64,000 bases of DNA from Piper betle (GCA_033002965.1 JAURVB010013279.1:52104-116103); one strand, 5' to 3'; counted from the stretch's first letter, positions 35,933 to 48,199 are shown. The notes: generated by a model not told the origin, from the sequence alone. Numbers and translations: made by a program.

Positions 35933-38900
35933 TTAAATCAAGGAGGTGTCAAACATAATGCTGTAACTGTAATAGAGGTTGGAAACTGGAGTACCTGGTT
36001 CAGAAGCTAGCTGCCCGAACAACTCGGGATACCTCCTCCTAATCTCGTCCTCACGCTCCCATGTAGATTCTTCAACTCCGCGTCGATTCCACTGCACTCG
36101 TACTAAGGGAACCTGCTTACGTCTGAGGGTCTTCACTTGACGATCAACTATCCTCGTTGCGTCTTCAGGATACGTCAAGTCAGGACGGAGTTCTATCCCT
36201 TGGAAACTGATAACGTGGGAGTTATCTGGGTGGTACTTCTTCAATAAGGATACGTGGAACACTGGGTGTACGGCTGATAGGTGAGGCGGCAATGCCAAGC
36301 GATAGGCCACCTGACCTACACGTTCTAGAACGTCGAATGGTCCTATGTACCGCGGGCTAAGCTTCCCACGCATACCAAACCTCATGTTTCCCTTGGTTGG
36401 TGACACCTTCAAAAGAACATGTTCTCCGACCATGAAGTGAACCTCACGTCGGCGTTGGTCAGCGTAGCTTCTCTGTCGGTCCTGGGCTGACCTCATCCTC
36501 TTTTTAATCTGCATAACCACATCCTGTGTTTGCTGAACCATCTCTGGTCCAACTATCATCGGCTCGCTGCCCTGTACCCAACACACTGGGGATCTGCACG
36601 GCCTACCATATAGAGCTTCAAATGGTGCCATCCCAATGCTAGCCTGATAACTGTTGTTGTAAGAGAATTCCACCAAGGGCAAATGCTCTGCCCAGTCGCC
36701 TCCAAAATCTAACATACAGGCCCTGAGCAAATCCTCAAGAATCTGAATGGTTCTTTCGGACTGTCCATCTGTCTGAGGGTGGAAAGCGGTACTGAACTTC
36801 GACTCTGTACCCATGGCTGCTTGAAAAGCTTTCCAGAAACGGGACGTAAATCGTGGGTCTCTGTCTGAGATGATCTCCAACGGAACTCCATGTAGTCGTA
36901 CTATCTCATCCCGATACAAGGTCGCCAAAGTGGACAATGGGTAATCCATTCTAATAGGGATAAAATGTGCAGACTTCGTGAGTCGATCCACTATTACCCA
37001 TACTGCGTCTTTCTGGTGGCGGTTCTTAGGCAGACCGACTATAAAATCATAAGCTATACTCTCCCACTTCCACTCTGGGGTCTCCAGTGGCTGTAAGGTC
37101 CCACCGGGGCGCATGTGTTCAGCCTTCACCTGTTGACAGACTAAACACCTGGCTACAGTGTCAAAAACCTCTCTCTTCAACCCTGGCCACCAATAGGATC
37201 GCCGAACATCGTGATACATCTTCACTCCACCTGGATGCACTGTGCACCTCGAGGTGTGGGCGTCGTGAAGAACAGTCCTACGAAGTTCGGGATACTCAAT
37301 GATGTTCGGAACGAAGAGACGTCCTCTCAATCTGACCAGTCCATCTGCATCTCTGACCAAATCTCTGTGAACTCCCTGCTCTAACCACTGAGTCAACTGT
37401 TTATCCTCATTCTGTGCAGCCCTAATCTGCTCAAAAATACTCGGCTGAATGGAGAGTCTAGCAATCATTCCAACTAACTGCCTCTGACGTGTATCAGTCG
37501 GAGTCACTGAAACTGCTGTCATTCCCACTGAGTCTTGAACTGGCCTCCTACTCAAGGCGTCTGCTACTACATTCGCTTTGCCCTCATGATATGAGATATC
37601 GATGTCATAATCAGACAACAACTCCAACCATCTCCTCTGTCGGCTGTTCAAATCTTTCTGTGTGAAGATATACTTCAGACTTTTGTGATCAGTCAAAAGT
37701 CGGAATGAGATCCCATAGAGGTAATGTCTCCATATTCTGAGGGCAAAAACCACTGCTGCAAGTTCCAAATCGTGAGTGGGGTAGTTACGCTCATGCACCT
37801 TTAGCTGACGAGATGCATATGCAATAACCTTATCTCTCTGCATCAAAACACAACCTAGCCCAATTCCTGAGGCATCTGTGTAGACTACAAAGTCATCGTG
37901 CCCCTCTGGTATTGTGAGAATTGGCGCCGAGGTCAATCTCTCCTTCAGCGTCCTGAAACTCTGCTCACATTCGTCAGTCCATACAAAGTGTTTGTCCTTC
38001 TTAGTCAGTTGCGTGAGAGGAGCTGCTATGGAGGAAAAACCCTGTATGAAACGACGGTAATACCCTGCTAGACCAAGGAAACTCCGTATCTCGGAAGGTG
38101 TTCTCGGTGGTCCCCATTGTACAATTGCCTCTATCTTCACTGGGTCCACTGAAATCCCTGCTGCTGATATAATATGCCCTAAGAAGTTGACCTGTGAGAG
38201 CCAAAAGTCACACTTCGCAAATTTTCCGTACAATCTGTGCTCTCTTAGGGTTTGTAACACCGTACGGAGATGCTGCTCATGTTCTTCCCTCGATGAGGAA
38301 TACACCAAAATATCGTCCACAAAGACTATTACAAATCGATCCAAGAAGGGACTGAACACTCTGTTCATTAGGTCCATGAATGCTGCTGGAGCATTTGTCA
38401 ATCCGAAGGGCATAACCAAAAATTCGTAGTGTCCATACCTCGTTCTAAATGCAGTCTTCGGAATATCCTCTGCTCTAATCCTCAACTGATGGTAGCCGGA
38501 TCTCAAGTCAATCTTTGAAAAGACCGTTGCTGAGCTTAACTGGTCAAATAAATCATCAATGCGAGGAAGAGGGTATCTGTTCTTAATGGTCACATGGTTT
38601 AACATCCTATAGTCGATGCATAAACGCATGCTTCCATCCTTCTTCTTCACAAACAACACCGGTGCTCCCCACGGTGACACGCTCGGTCGGATAAAACCCT
38701 GATCCAACAGTGTCTGCAATTGCTCCTTAAGCTCTCGGAGTTCCAGTGGTGCCATCCTATATGGTGTTCTAGAGATGGGTGCCGTCCCTGGCATTAAATC
38801 TATAGCAAAATCGACTTCTCTCCTCGGTGGCAATCCGGTGATCTCATCCGAAAAGACATCTGCAAACTCCCTGACAACTGGAATCAGCTCAACACTGGGC

Positions 38901-39286
38901 TTGTCCCCTGAGCCATTCTGCTCCGCCAACACCAAAGCAGCCATCAACAACTCACAACCCCTGTCCAACTGTCTCGCTGCATTCTGATAGGAGATCCAAC
39001 CTCTCTCTCTGTTTCTACCCTGACCCTGGAAAAAGAAGGGGCGCCTTCCGCATCGAAAAATCACTATCTTCTTCCGGCAATCGATCAAAGCTCCTTGCTT
39101 GGACATCCAATCCATCCTGAAGATCACATCAAACTCAGTCATCCTGAATAATATCAAGTCTGCAACTAATTGTCGCTGTTGAATCTCAACAGGGACACTA
39201 CGTACACACTCACCAGTAGCTACAACCTCCCCGGCGGGAGTGGACACTAATAATGAATGTCCTAAGCTTTCTATATGACCTCCCAT
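35933..39286 (-). CDS. Pol polyprotein of element A (RT, RNase H, integrase, chromodomain)
   Basis: 1117 codons from the first in-frame Met. The frame is open upstream to 39379 and includes the protease LFDTG motif before this Met, so the natural product starts earlier. RT spans about residues 150-400 with catalytic Asp260 and the FVDD box (Asp324, Asp325). RNase H spans about 460-580 with Asp471, Glu508, Asp533 and Asp576. The integrase zinc finger has His677, His684, Cys714 and Cys717; its core has Asp747, Asp808 and Glu844 (D-60-D-35-E). The C-terminal chromodomain covers about 1039-1092 ([13 protein letters not shown]...VRVQW...STWERE). All key residues are present and there is no internal stop. 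The chromodomain is thought to guide integration to marked chromatin in this group. It relies on gag translation, from which it is separated by a frame break. Confidence 0.96.
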   Translation of the reverse strand: MGGHIESLGHSLLVSTPAGEVVATGECVRSVPVEIQQRQLVADLILFRMTEFDVIFRMDWMSKQGALIDCRKKIVIFRCGRRPFFFQGQGRNRERGWISYQNAARQLDRGCELLMAALVLAEQNGSGDKPSVELIPVVREFADVFSDEITGLPPRREVDFAIDLMPGTAPISRTPYRMAPLELRELKEQLQTLLDQGFIRPSVSPWGAPVLFVKKKDGSMRLCIDYRMLNHVTIKNRYPLPRIDDLFDQLSSATVFSKIDLRSGYHQLRIRAEDIPKTAFRTRYGHYEFLVMPFGLTNAPAAFMDLMNRVFSPFLDRFVIVFVDDILVYSSSREEHEQHLRTVLQTLREHRLYGKFAKCDFWLSQVNFLGHIISAAGISVDPVKIEAIVQWGPPRTPSEIRSFLGLAGYYRRFIQGFSSIAAPLTQLTKKDKHFVWTDECEQSFRTLKERLTSAPILTIPEGHDDFVVYTDASGIGLGCVLMQRDKVIAYASRQLKVHERNYPTHDLELAAVVFALRIWRHYLYGISFRLLTDHKSLKYIFTQKDLNSRQRRWLELLSDYDIDISYHEGKANVVADALSRRPVQDSVGMTAVSVTPTDTRQRQLVGMIARLSIQPSIFEQIRAAQNEDKQLTQWLEQGVHRDLVRDADGLVRLRGRLFVPNIIEYPELRRTVLHDAHTSRCTVHPGGVKMYHDVRRSYWWPGLKREVFDTVARCLVCQQVKAEHMRPGGTLQPLETPEWKWESIAYDFIVGLPKNRHQKDAVWVIVDRLTKSAHFIPIRMDYPLSTLATLYRDEIVRLHGVPLEIISDRDPRFTSRFWKAFQAAMGTESKFSTAFHPQTDGQSERTIQILEDLLRACMLDFGGDWAEHLPLVEFSYNNSYQASIGMAPFEALYGRPCRSPVCWVQGSEPMIVGPEMVQQTQDVVMQIKKRMRSAQDRQRSYADQRRREVHFMVGEHVLLKVSPTKGNMRFGMRGKLSPRYIGPFDVLERVGQVAYRLALPPHLSAVHPVFHVSLLKKYHPDNSHVISFQGIELRPDLTYPEDATRIVDRQVKTLRRKQVPLVRVQWNRRGVEESTWEREDEIRRRYPELFGQLASEPGTPVSNLYYSYSIMFDTSLI

Positions 39287-39445
39287 CCTATCTGTGTGTG
39301 TGTACGATATAAAAGAGTGTGTGCAGCCAGTATCAAATAAAACTAGTGCAGGTACTGAGCCAACTAGTAAGTGTACCTGTCACGACAGTGGTGTCTGCTA
39401 GTGCCTCCTCAACTGTGGCTGCATACATCCTCACAGGCTGTTGCT
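39287..39445 (-). pseudogene. Gag-protease joint of element A, frame-disrupted
   Basis: The protease N-terminal part ([20 protein letters not shown]) lies in a different frame from both gag and pol. Gag ends at TGA 39433-39431 just past its Gln tract. The protease core ([17 protein letters not shown]) is back in the gag frame after about 39370. In element 1 the same segments are one frame (6499-6765). Two small indels, an extra TG in the Gln tract near 39447 and one extra base near 39370, explain it and cancel in sum. Asp-Thr-Gly itself is intact. Confidence 0.8.
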
Positions 39446-41122
39446 GTTGCACTGTTGCTGTTGAGGCTGTTGCTGCTGCGGCTGTTGCTGCTGTTGCGGC
39501 TGTTGCTGCTGTTGGGCCAAGGCGGCGGGCATTGCTGGGGGTGCCGTGTATGCTGGGCCCATCTGTTGTCTGGCCTGTTCCACCACTGCAGCCATCATAC
39601 CTCTCTGACCTTGGCCCCTCTGCTGCTGTCTCTGTAAGTTGTGACCCCTGCCTCCTTGCCCATGACCTTGGCCCTGGTGGCCTCTCTGTTGTTGCTGCGG
39701 GGGTGCCGGGAGAGCTAATCGTTGTGTCGGCGCCAAAAGGGCAGGCTGTTGGCGCTGAGCCGTTGGACAAGCCCTAGCCCGGTGTCCTGGCTGGCCACAA
39801 CTAAAACATGCATCTGTACCAGCTCTGCATACACCGCCATGATTACGTCCACAAGTCTGACAGGCTGGGTATCCACCTTCCCAAACCTGTCCATCCATTG
39901 CTCTTATTGCAACTGGAGCATCTGTTTGGCGCCTCTGTTGTGCCCCCTGACTAGGTTGGTAGGGAGGGGCACGCTGTTGACTCTGATCCTGATCTCGTCG
40001 GGGTCGAGTGGCGAAGACCCGTTCTGTCTCACTCGCGGATCGAACCACATCACCAAGGGTAGCAAATGTTCTATCAACTAGGGCTACACGAATTTCATAG
40101 TGCAGACCCTCATAAAACCGCTCGATCCTCTGTCGCTCAATCCGTGCAAAGTCTGGTGCAAACCTCTCCAATGCTCTGTATCTGGCTTCATACTGTGATA
40201 CCGTCATGGGTCCCTGCCGAAGAGTCTGAAATTCTCTCTCTTTCCTCCTTCTGACATCCAGGGGAAAATACTTCCCGTCAAACTCAGCTTTGAATTCTTC
40301 CCAGGTAACATCCTGAGGTTGCTTGCCAACAAAAGTGGAGTCCATGACTGAATCCCACCAGATCCTTGCCTCATCTTGGAGTGCTCCCGTGATAATCCTC
40401 ACACGGTGTTCCATCGGGCAAGCCATGCTCTTAAACACGCCAATCGCGGATGAAATCCATAAGAAAGCCTCTTCTGCATCTGGCTTCCCTAGGAAAGAGC
40501 GCCCTCCATTTTTCACAAATTGTTCATACTGCCAAAATCTACCATCTCTCATGTCTGTAGATCTGTTTGAGCCCTCGCCTATCTCAAACTGTGGTGACGG
40601 CGACACTGCCACTGCCGGTATGCTACCCCTTGCTGTCTGCCCGCTACTAGCTCCAAGGGGTCCACTGTCATGAATGCCCATCCCAGCCTGAAGAGGAGTA
40701 ATCAGAGGAGCTGTAGGGATGGTCCCCTGCTGCGCGGATGGGGGAGGAGGCGGCGGCGGGTGGCCCATGGGAGAAGCGGCCTCTCCTCGTAGTCCCTCAT
40801 CTCCTAACGGCCTCTTCTCCACTCGAGCTATGGAGAGGGCTATCTGACGAAGCTCTCTCCTGAACTCTTCCTGGCTCTCTTGTATCTGCCTCTGTGCCTC
40901 TACCAATTGGGTGATGATTGCATCCCTCTCAGTCCGGCGACTACGAGAACTACGGTGGCTAGTCGACGCATGCACATTGGCTTCTCCGGACGGTGGTTGA
41001 TCTCTCGGCCTACTAGATGCTGTTTCACTGGGCACACGGCTAGGGCTAGTATGCCTGGGAGGAGAAGGAGATGGATCCCTGGTCTGGGTCCTGCGAGTTG
41101 CTCTAACCATGGTGACTGACAC
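39431..41122 (-). CDS. Gag polyprotein of element A
   Basis: 563 codons. Met5 (41110) aligns with the start of element 1 gag and may be the true start. The N-terminal 180 residues are Ser/Pro/Arg-rich with a proline run (HPPPPPPP). The retrotransposon capsid domain lies at about 195-345 (RFWQYEQFVKNGG..., FDGKYFPLDVRRRK, FYEGL). Two Cys/His motifs follow: C421-C424-H428-C432 (unusual spacing) and the classic knuckle C439-C442-H447-C452. The C-terminal 100 residues are Gln/Gly/Arg-rich and end in a Gln-Pro tract. Gag builds the virus-like particle and binds RNA. The last six residues (CNSNSL) come from the frame slip, not from the family sequence. Confidence 0.95.
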   Translation of the reverse strand: MSVTMVRATRRTQTRDPSPSPPRHTSPSRVPSETASSRPRDQPPSGEANVHASTSHRSSRSRRTERDAIITQLVEAQRQIQESQEEFRRELRQIALSIARVEKRPLGDEGLRGEAASPMGHPPPPPPPSAQQGTIPTAPLITPLQAGMGIHDSGPLGASSGQTARGSIPAVAVSPSPQFEIGEGSNRSTDMRDGRFWQYEQFVKNGGRSFLGKPDAEEAFLWISSAIGVFKSMACPMEHRVRIITGALQDEARIWWDSVMDSTFVGKQPQDVTWEEFKAEFDGKYFPLDVRRRKEREFQTLRQGPMTVSQYEARYRALERFAPDFARIERQRIERFYEGLHYEIRVALVDRTFATLGDVVRSASETERVFATRPRRDQDQSQQRAPPYQPSQGAQQRRQTDAPVAIRAMDGQVWEGGYPACQTCGRNHGGVCRAGTDACFSCGQPGHRARACPTAQRQQPALLAPTQRLALPAPPQQQQRGHQGQGHGQGGRGHNLQRQQQRGQGQRGMMAAVVEQARQQMGPAYTAPPAMPAALAQQQQQPQQQQQPQQQQPQQQQCNSNSL

Positions 41123-41282
41123 TCACTAATCAAACCTGTGTACACTGTCATTCAACTACGTGGTGAGAAATCTGTAAACTGAGACAAGTAAATCAAGAAA
41201 ACATACCTGCCGGCTTGACTTGGAGTAGCTTTGCACACACATGACCTGTAATGGTATCCTCCATCTTAATCGGTCAAGAGTT

Positions 41283-41295
41283 GGCTCTGATACCA
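41283..41295 (-). promoter_or_regulatory. Primer-binding site of element A
   Basis: On the minus strand it reads TGGTATCAGAGCC, a 13-base complement of plant initiator Met-tRNA, four bases inside the 5' LTR. Confidence 0.95.
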
Positions 41296-41299
41296 ATGT

Positions 41300-44200
41300 T
41301 GTAACACCCCAATCCGGTTTACTCTCAACCCGGACCAGAACTGTTACAAAGGATCGAACTACTCGTAACCCGATTAAGTTGGCTGACCCAAACCTAAACG
41401 GCTACGACATGACCCTCTCGACGTCTCAAGATGGAGCACGCCGCTAATGCGCAAACAATATATGAATGAGATGCAAAACCCTAACAGGATACTACGTGAA
41501 TGTCATGATAATCACCGCACACCAAAATAATTAAAACAACAATAAAATTCATAAAATCTAGAATAAAACGGACAGAGCCTCCCCTAAAAGTGCAATAAGG
41601 GGATGACCTGTTAAAATACAACACAATATGTATATACATAAAACAACAATTTATATCACACTAGACTTCAAATCAACTACACATATCGTAATTGGCAGCT
41701 AGCCCACTTGCAATTCCTGTTCATCGTGTTTTTGTTCATTTCAACTCACATAGCTGATCATCCTGGACATTGGAACTTTTCCAAAACATTTCTAAGAAGA
41801 TTCATACATTTCTAAACAAGATCTACAAGTCTCGTAACTCATGCATATGTACACAACATGTATATCACAAGCATCATTCAACCCACATCATATCTTACAC
41901 AAAAGTCGGCGCGGCACCAGGTATGCGTGTGCAATGCAAGCGCTACTCCTTCGTCGAGGCCGGCATACACCAATCATCATCCTCACCTACATATAGTAGA
42001 AAAACGTCAGCAACGGGTGTCACTGGTCCGGAAATAACTATTATCAAACTGGAACATGAGGGCAAACCCTCATGGAAATCAAACAATCGTATATCTTCCT
42101 CAAGAACTCTCATAAGGGCAACTACAAAGGAGCCGTCGAGCAGCTGACTCAACAGCATCCTGATCTATCTGGTACTATGCCGCTCTCGGCACTTCATTTT
42201 CAGTACTTCACGTAAATTTCATCCTAAGCCCTCTCCGAACCTCCATATTACTCCTGGCCTTGAGCACGTAGACCGAGCACTCTCAGGCAGTCGCCTTTAG
42301 TACCCTTTGAACCACAAGTCCGGACATGCGCTGTACTAAACAGTACCCGTAAACCTCCACGTCCTCCGGGTGTGAGGAACTCAAACGCGGAGTTGTCAGG
42401 ATCCCTCGGGAATGGAACAGTCCGCTGGCACTAATCCAGAGCCCGCTTTGACTGGCACGGCATCCGCTCATGGTACGTGCAGTCGACTCATCTTCTCTTG
42501 TCTCACTGAAAACTCGATAAAACTATTTATAGGGCTGGGTCGGGATTTATTATAATAGGCCCGAAGGCAACTTGAGGTGGATCTTATTTTCGAAAACAAA
42601 CTCGAGGGATCTCATCCTCGAGGGTTATTAATTCCGTAAAACATCGACCAGGTGACCCGTGTTAGGTGGGGTCCAATAAATCATCCACCTGACACGTCCT
42701 ACAATCAATAAATCAAATCACCGATAGAATAGAGCGATAAAACCTGAGAAGCGTGTCCTAACGGACCTGTCAGAAGCTCCAAGCGCAGTCTCGTGCCTAG
42801 ACGGCGAGCTCCTGCAACGAACCTACATGAACATAACTATTTACTAACGCCCATACATATATGATGCACACCTATATAACTAATATATCCACATGCATAC
42901 AATCATCTAATCAACCATGATAATCATCTCGACAAGTACCCTACGTCTCTAATTGTCAAGCAGGTTAATAATTTTATCATTTCATATGTTACTTATTACC
43001 TAGCACTTTTAATTCCAATTTCAAAGCATACCTATTCTAATTAGGTGACAATGGTTTAATCAATTTAATCTGTTTAACTTAATGTTAGCATGCAAAACCT
43101 AATTCATACATATTCATAAATTAACTAGTTAACAAGCATTTAATTAACTATTCAATGGTTTACTAACAATTTCATTACTAAGCATTCACATCATACAACA
43201 CAATTTACGCTAATCATCACATGTTTATCATAATCACGATTAATTAAACTAAAATCATGAAGTTAATAAAATTAATTCTAATATGCTACTATGACCACAA
43301 CATGTATGTAATAATTCTAAAAAAAAGAAGGAAGAACCACCTCGCGATCGGCGCTGAAATCGGTGCCGACGGACGAAGGCGGTGAAGGTGAGTCGGCGGT
43401 TTTCCGGCGACTATGCCGGCGGTTTTCCGGCAGCTCCGGTGGTTTTCCGGTGACTGCTCCGGCGAGGCAATCGGAGGTAGGGGTTAGCACCGCCTCGGTG
43501 AGCTGAACCCAATGGTGGTGACGACGAGGGCAGCCGCGGCGGCGATGGCCACCAACGGCGGCGTCGAGTGCGGTTGGGGCGGTCGGCCGCTCCGATCAGA
43601 CCCACAGCCGACCTCGACGGCGGTGCTAAGCAGAGGGGAAAGGTAGGGGAGGTCGAGGGGAGAAGCTCCGACGTCACGGCGGCGGCGGTCCGGCGCAGAC
43701 GGCGGCGGAATCGCGTCGGGAACGGAGGGAAATCGAGGGCGATTTCCGGCGTTGCGACGGCCGGACGGTGGCCGGGCGTGGTCGAGGCGGCAAGGCGACG
43801 GCACGGCCGGGCTGGGCGGCGTCGATCGGCGGCGAGGCTGGCGTCGACGGCGGTGGCAAAGCCTCAAGGGCGGCGGCGGTGAAAACACGGGTGGGGTTTG
43901 GGGAGGAAGATGAGGAGTATAGGGCGATGGCAAGGTTGTAAATAAAACTTGACTCGACACCGGCTCGAGTCAAGAATGATAACGGACTCGGAATAAATTC
44001 TAGAAAAATCTAGAAAAATTGGGAAAAATCCCATAAAATCAAACAAAATATCACAACACCCAAATGACATGTCGTATAACTAATAACCCACCCGAATACC
44101 ATCTAACGCGCCCTAATGCGTTATTCGGCCTAAACTAATTCTACGGTCACAACATAAAAATAAAATAAAATCATCAACTGTATACTCTCATATCTACTGA

Positions 44201-44386
44201 TAACTCAGTCTGCTGATGCGTATCTGACGCTATCATCGATACTTGGGTATACATAAACCCTCATAGCACGTGCGCACGGTCGGCCTCGGCCCCGCACACG
44301 TGTTCTGAAAGCTGAACCGACTCAAACTACGGTCAAACCAACCGGCTAACGACTATAAAACCCTGACTCGAGTCGCGGGTTTTACA
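41300..44386 (-). repeat. 5' LTR of element A (3087 bp)
   Basis: Partner of 32810-35896 with equal length. It would contain the promoter. About half of the differences between the two copies fall in the GC-rich block 43380-43900. Confidence 0.96.
42523..42532 (-). promoter_or_regulatory. TATA box in the 5' LTR of element A
   Basis: CTATAAATAG on the minus strand, followed by TTTTATCGAGTTTTCAGTGAGA. The same core (CTATATATAG then TTTTATCGAATTTTCAATGAGA) occurs at 31146-31180 and, decayed, near 3533-3570 and 54556-54590. The transcript should start about 25-30 bases further along the minus strand. Confidence 0.7.
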
Positions 44387-44391
44387 TCTTA
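44387..44391. repeat. Target duplication TCTTA (right)
   Basis: Pairs with 32805-32809. Confidence 0.95.
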
Positions 44392-44830
44392 TCTCTATCT
44401 AAAATCTAAAATCTGAAAATAAACCCCTACTGACGCCCTCTCCAAGTTATCTATCTTCATGAATACCCCCATACCCTCTCTAAAAATGAGGAGAGAAGAG
44501 GAGAGGAGGGAGAAGGAGAGTGTCGTCCCCATCCCTGCCACCGTTGCCGCCTCCTAGGGGTGCCTTGGTGGAGGCGTAGCACTTCCAAGGTTCTCCTCCT
44601 ATTCTCTTGTCCCATTCTCAATGACAAGGCTCACCACTGGACACCGCCAATGCCGAGAATCTCCAACAGCACATAATTAATAATTAGGAGTAGCTGGTGC
44701 AACCCTTCTTCCAACATGTTTTTCAGGGAATGGAGGATCCACTGAAAGCAACCCACATCTTTGTACTTGGCTGGAGTTCCATTTCTGTTGATCCAGAGCA
44801 TGTTTGGAAAACATTAATAAAGAATGTAGG
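44392..44830. other. Flank of element A, unassigned
   Basis: A purine-rich and then GC-rich stretch (44465-44650) that may be the GC block of the split minus-strand LTR starting at 28641. From 44690 to 44830 a + frame reads FFQHVFQGMEDPLKATHIF and then LGWSSISVDPEHVWKTL, which could be a gene fragment, but I do not recognise it. Confidence 0.3.
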
Positions 44831-45306
44831 GGCTATCTAGGTGGAAGCTAACTAATATACAAATCAAATTATTAGATCTCTACAAATTTATACTCTTATA
44901 AGATCACAAGAATGGACCTTAACCGGAAATGACTTAAGCACAAAATAAAATAAACACAATAAGCACAAATAGATTATGATCAAGGCAATCAATTAATAAG
45001 AAATGAGTAACCCAAAGCACAAGTTCAAGCTCACAAAAAACTCATTTTGGCAAATTAATCAAACCAAACAAGTTTTAGAGTGACCGTGACCTTGTTCATT
45101 TAGTTCTTTAAACTGATCAAGTCAAACACATGAAAACTAAGTGAAGTGTGTTACAAAATAAACCAAAAAATAATAAGCACACAAAGAAGGAAGGAGAAGA
45201 TAGAAGGCACAATATTTTAAAGAGGTTTGAAACTCCTCTCTTCTAACTACATAGTCACTTGATTGTGTAGGTATTCTTAGCTTCATAATGGCAATTAATT
45301 TCTACA
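44831..45306 (-). repeat. Dispersed repeat R1, copy 2, first part
   Basis: Reverse complement of sequence related to 27770-28200. It is interrupted by the solo LTR at 45312 and continues at 48205. Confidence 0.6.
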
Positions 45307-45311
45307 CATAC
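45307..45311. repeat. Target duplication CATAC (left)
   Basis: Identical to 48200-48204. Confidence 0.92.
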
Positions 45312-46824
45312 TGTGAAACCCCAGTTTCGACTTACGCTTTTACCTGATTTTAGTTTTGTCTAGTTTGGGCAATCTCGAGTTGGTTCAAATGAGCTCAGAG
45401 ACAGACTAGTTTTCAGATTATTAGTATGGGCCCAGATGGCCGTATGAGCATGTTATAGTAGCTGAGTATGCCCGACATGTAGATGATAATATCATGAGTT
45501 ATCAGTGTATACTGAAGTATACATGATTTGTTTGTATATATTAGCCAGGATTTTACGCTTACATCTAGGTCGTTGCAACGTTTAATATCTATTTAGGATT
45601 TTTAGAGTATCTCATTGCACGCATCACAGGGACTTTGGACCATCGGATTGTTCCCTGTGGGCCCAGCTCGATTGCATTTAGGGTTTCGAGGCCCATTTAT
45701 CCTTCTTGCTTTGATTACCGCCTATAGAGTCAATTTCAGGACTCGAGTCAATTTTGAGTTTGGATGGTCTCAATTTGAACTTTTCGTCGATATGTATATT
45801 GAATATACCCATAGGTGGGTTCCCAAAGTCTGTCTACTGATACTTCCACTGACTTCACTGTGTTAACACTGCCGCCACTTTGGCTCGCCGTCGGTGAGTC
45901 TCTGGACCTCCTTTGGCCACCCATTCGGTATGACCATGACTGACTCGCAGCTGGCTTTCCCTTCACACCATCACGACCACCGCACCGTTCCAGCTGCTGT
46001 TGACGACCAAGTTTTTTTATCACTATTCATCATTGCCGCCGCCGCCACCGTTTGAGCTATTTTATGGCACTGGCGAGTGACCACCGGCCAATCCGACAAC
46101 CCCCACAACTTCTATTCACTGAGATCTTCATTTTGAGACAACCCACGATGACCGTCGTGGCTACAATCGCCGCCGATGACGTTGTTGTATCTAGCAACAA
46201 TCCGCCCCTTGCTTGCTGTTTTTCAGCCAGCCAGTCGCTGGAATCTGCCAGTCGTCACCACCACCACCTTCACCTTGACGCCACCTTTCGATCCCGACCG
46301 GCGACAACCCTAGTCATACCACTTCCGGCATTCTCCTGTGACGGGAACCGCCGCCCTATTTGGCCCGTTTGCTTGGTTCGCGGTTCCCCTGCCCGCGACC
46401 ATGTCTGCCAGCCCACGACTGCCTCCGATTGGTCATGCTCGAGTCCAACAGCCCATGTCCATGTCCGTGTCCATCAGCCTAGCCAACCCAACCCATCTTC
46501 CAGTTAACCCAAACTGGGTTGGTTCAGCCATTTTGGTTCAGTCTCGTTCAGCTTATTTTCCACTGTTTTCATCCATTCTTTAACCGTTTTTGGTAATTCG
46601 AGAACTTATATGTTAGTTATGATGCATATTCACATGATTTAGCATTATTTGATGTTATAATAAATTTTTTTATTTGTTTTATTTATTTATTTATTTATTC
46701 ATTCATTATTATTTATTTATTTTTATTTATATATTTATCATATATGATGTATGTTTACATGATTATTTGTTATTATTATTATATATTATATTTACTTATT
46801 AATATTAGTCTTTTATTGTTTACT

Positions 46825-46861
<37 letters not shown>

Positions 46862-48199
46862 TTGTCCGTTGCATGTATGTTATTATTTAACTGTATTTAA
46901 GTACGTATTCTGTAATGATGACTATGATATTATTATTATTCATTATTAATCAAACTTAAATATTTATTTATTTATTTATAGAATGATTATGTATTTATAT
47001 ATTTAATTGTTTATATGATAACTAACACGAGTATATATAATATTTACTCGTGTTTAGCCATTTACTTCTATAGTATATAATATTATTATTTCATAATTAG
47101 AGTATTGATTATTTCTATATATTTATTATCTATCTATTTATTCATGATTGTATGTATTTATTTATTTATTATTTGTTATTAGTTATTTTCTTTATTATGT
47201 CTCGATTTATGTGTTGTGTGTTTAGCGGCATGCTTATTTAGTCTTTTTTTAAAGATGTATTGATGATATGAGCACACACTACGAGCATGTATCATATAGA
47301 GACATTAGTATTTTACTTAGTAGTGGGTTCCGATATTGGCTTCGAAGTCCGAGCTCGCTGTAGATGTGTTTAGCCATTTACCTCTGATGTCGGGCCATTT
47401 AGCTGGGTTTTCTACACATGTTTAATAAAACTACAAGGATGAGATCCCTTGTTGGTTTTCGAACTGAACCTCTAGAAATATATGATACAAGCCTATTTCC
47501 TAAGCTTATTATACGAGTATGCACATTTTTACGGATTTCACAAATAAGAGAGTGAGCGGTATGGAGATATGTATGGATTGCACTAGTACTCCTTCAAAGC
47601 ATGAGGTAGTGCACTGTATGATGGTACTGCGTAATGTAACACATTTCTAGAAATTGTGGCACTAACTTAATTGTTCCTTTTGCCACTCGTGTACCATGGC
47701 GGGTGATATGAAAGATGTGAGGGCATAAGTGTTGTATGTATGAATATGATTATGAGCTGTGCATCTGAGCCGGCATTTGGTTAACTTTGTTTGCTTACCA
47801 CCCAGTGTAAGGCATTCTTAAAGCTTCATAAGTTTTCGTGGGTAATGGAATACCTATTTGCCAGATTGTATTAGTTATTTTTGGACCAGAAACACTCGTT
47901 ATTGAAGTTTTCATATAACATATGTAGGTCTTGCAAATCCTGAGTCGACTTTGGTGGAAGGACAGAAAAATACTATACACACTTAAGCTCAGCGCAATAT
48001 TTACTATCTTACATTTATTTATATTTGATGTGTTTTGATGAATATTTAACAATATCTTCCATTCTCATGACACCAAGAAGGTTGTTTCGATATATTTTAT
48101 CAATCGAGTCGTACCAACCAATAACTTTAAATATGATTTGACTCTATCGTTAACATTTTTTATTCGGTTTTTAGGTGAACCGAAATCGAGGGTGTTACA
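45312..48199 (+). mobile_element. Solo chromovirus LTR (2888 bp)
   Basis: It starts TGTGAAACCCC and ends GGGTGTTACA, flanked by CATAC on both sides, with no internal region. It shares with element 1's LTR the GC-rich middle block (45850-46510), GATGAGATCCC near 47440, TTTTTGGACCAGAAACACTCG near 47879-47899 and the terminal AACCGAAATCGAGG. A long AT-rich run (46600-47200) has a TA microsatellite at 46830-46860. ORFs at 45615-46583 are LTR sequence, not genes. Confidence 0.92.
46830..46860. repeat. (TA)n microsatellite
   Basis: About 15 TA units in the solo LTR. Confidence 0.95.

Larger units (their letters stand above)
32810..44386 (-). mobile_element. Element A: full-length young Ty3/gypsy chromovirus (Tekay/Del-like)
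   Basis: 11,577 bp, transcribed on the minus strand. The order is 5' LTR (44386-41300), primer site, gag, pol, polypurine tract, 3' LTR (35896-32810), flanked by perfect TCTTA duplications. Both LTRs are 3,087 bp and show about 27 substitutions and 6 small indels by eye, near 1%. With commonly used plant rates (about 1.3e-8 per site per year) this implies a few hundred thousand years. Gag and pol are long and open. Domain order PR-RT-RH-IN-chromodomain and the large LTRs indicate a Tekay/Del-like chromovirus, a lineage usually found in heterochromatin. The gag/protease joint is out of frame (see findings). Confidence 0.97.

Noticed and set aside
35933..41122. Possible endogenous pararetrovirus or an envelope-bearing element
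   Set aside because: An integrase with D,D35E, a chromodomain, long LTRs and a target duplication identify a Ty3/gypsy chromovirus; there is no envelope-like ORF between pol and the 3' LTR.
45615..46583. ORFs of 83-151 codons
   Set aside because: They are inside the solo LTR bounded by CATAC and correspond to the GC block of related LTRs.
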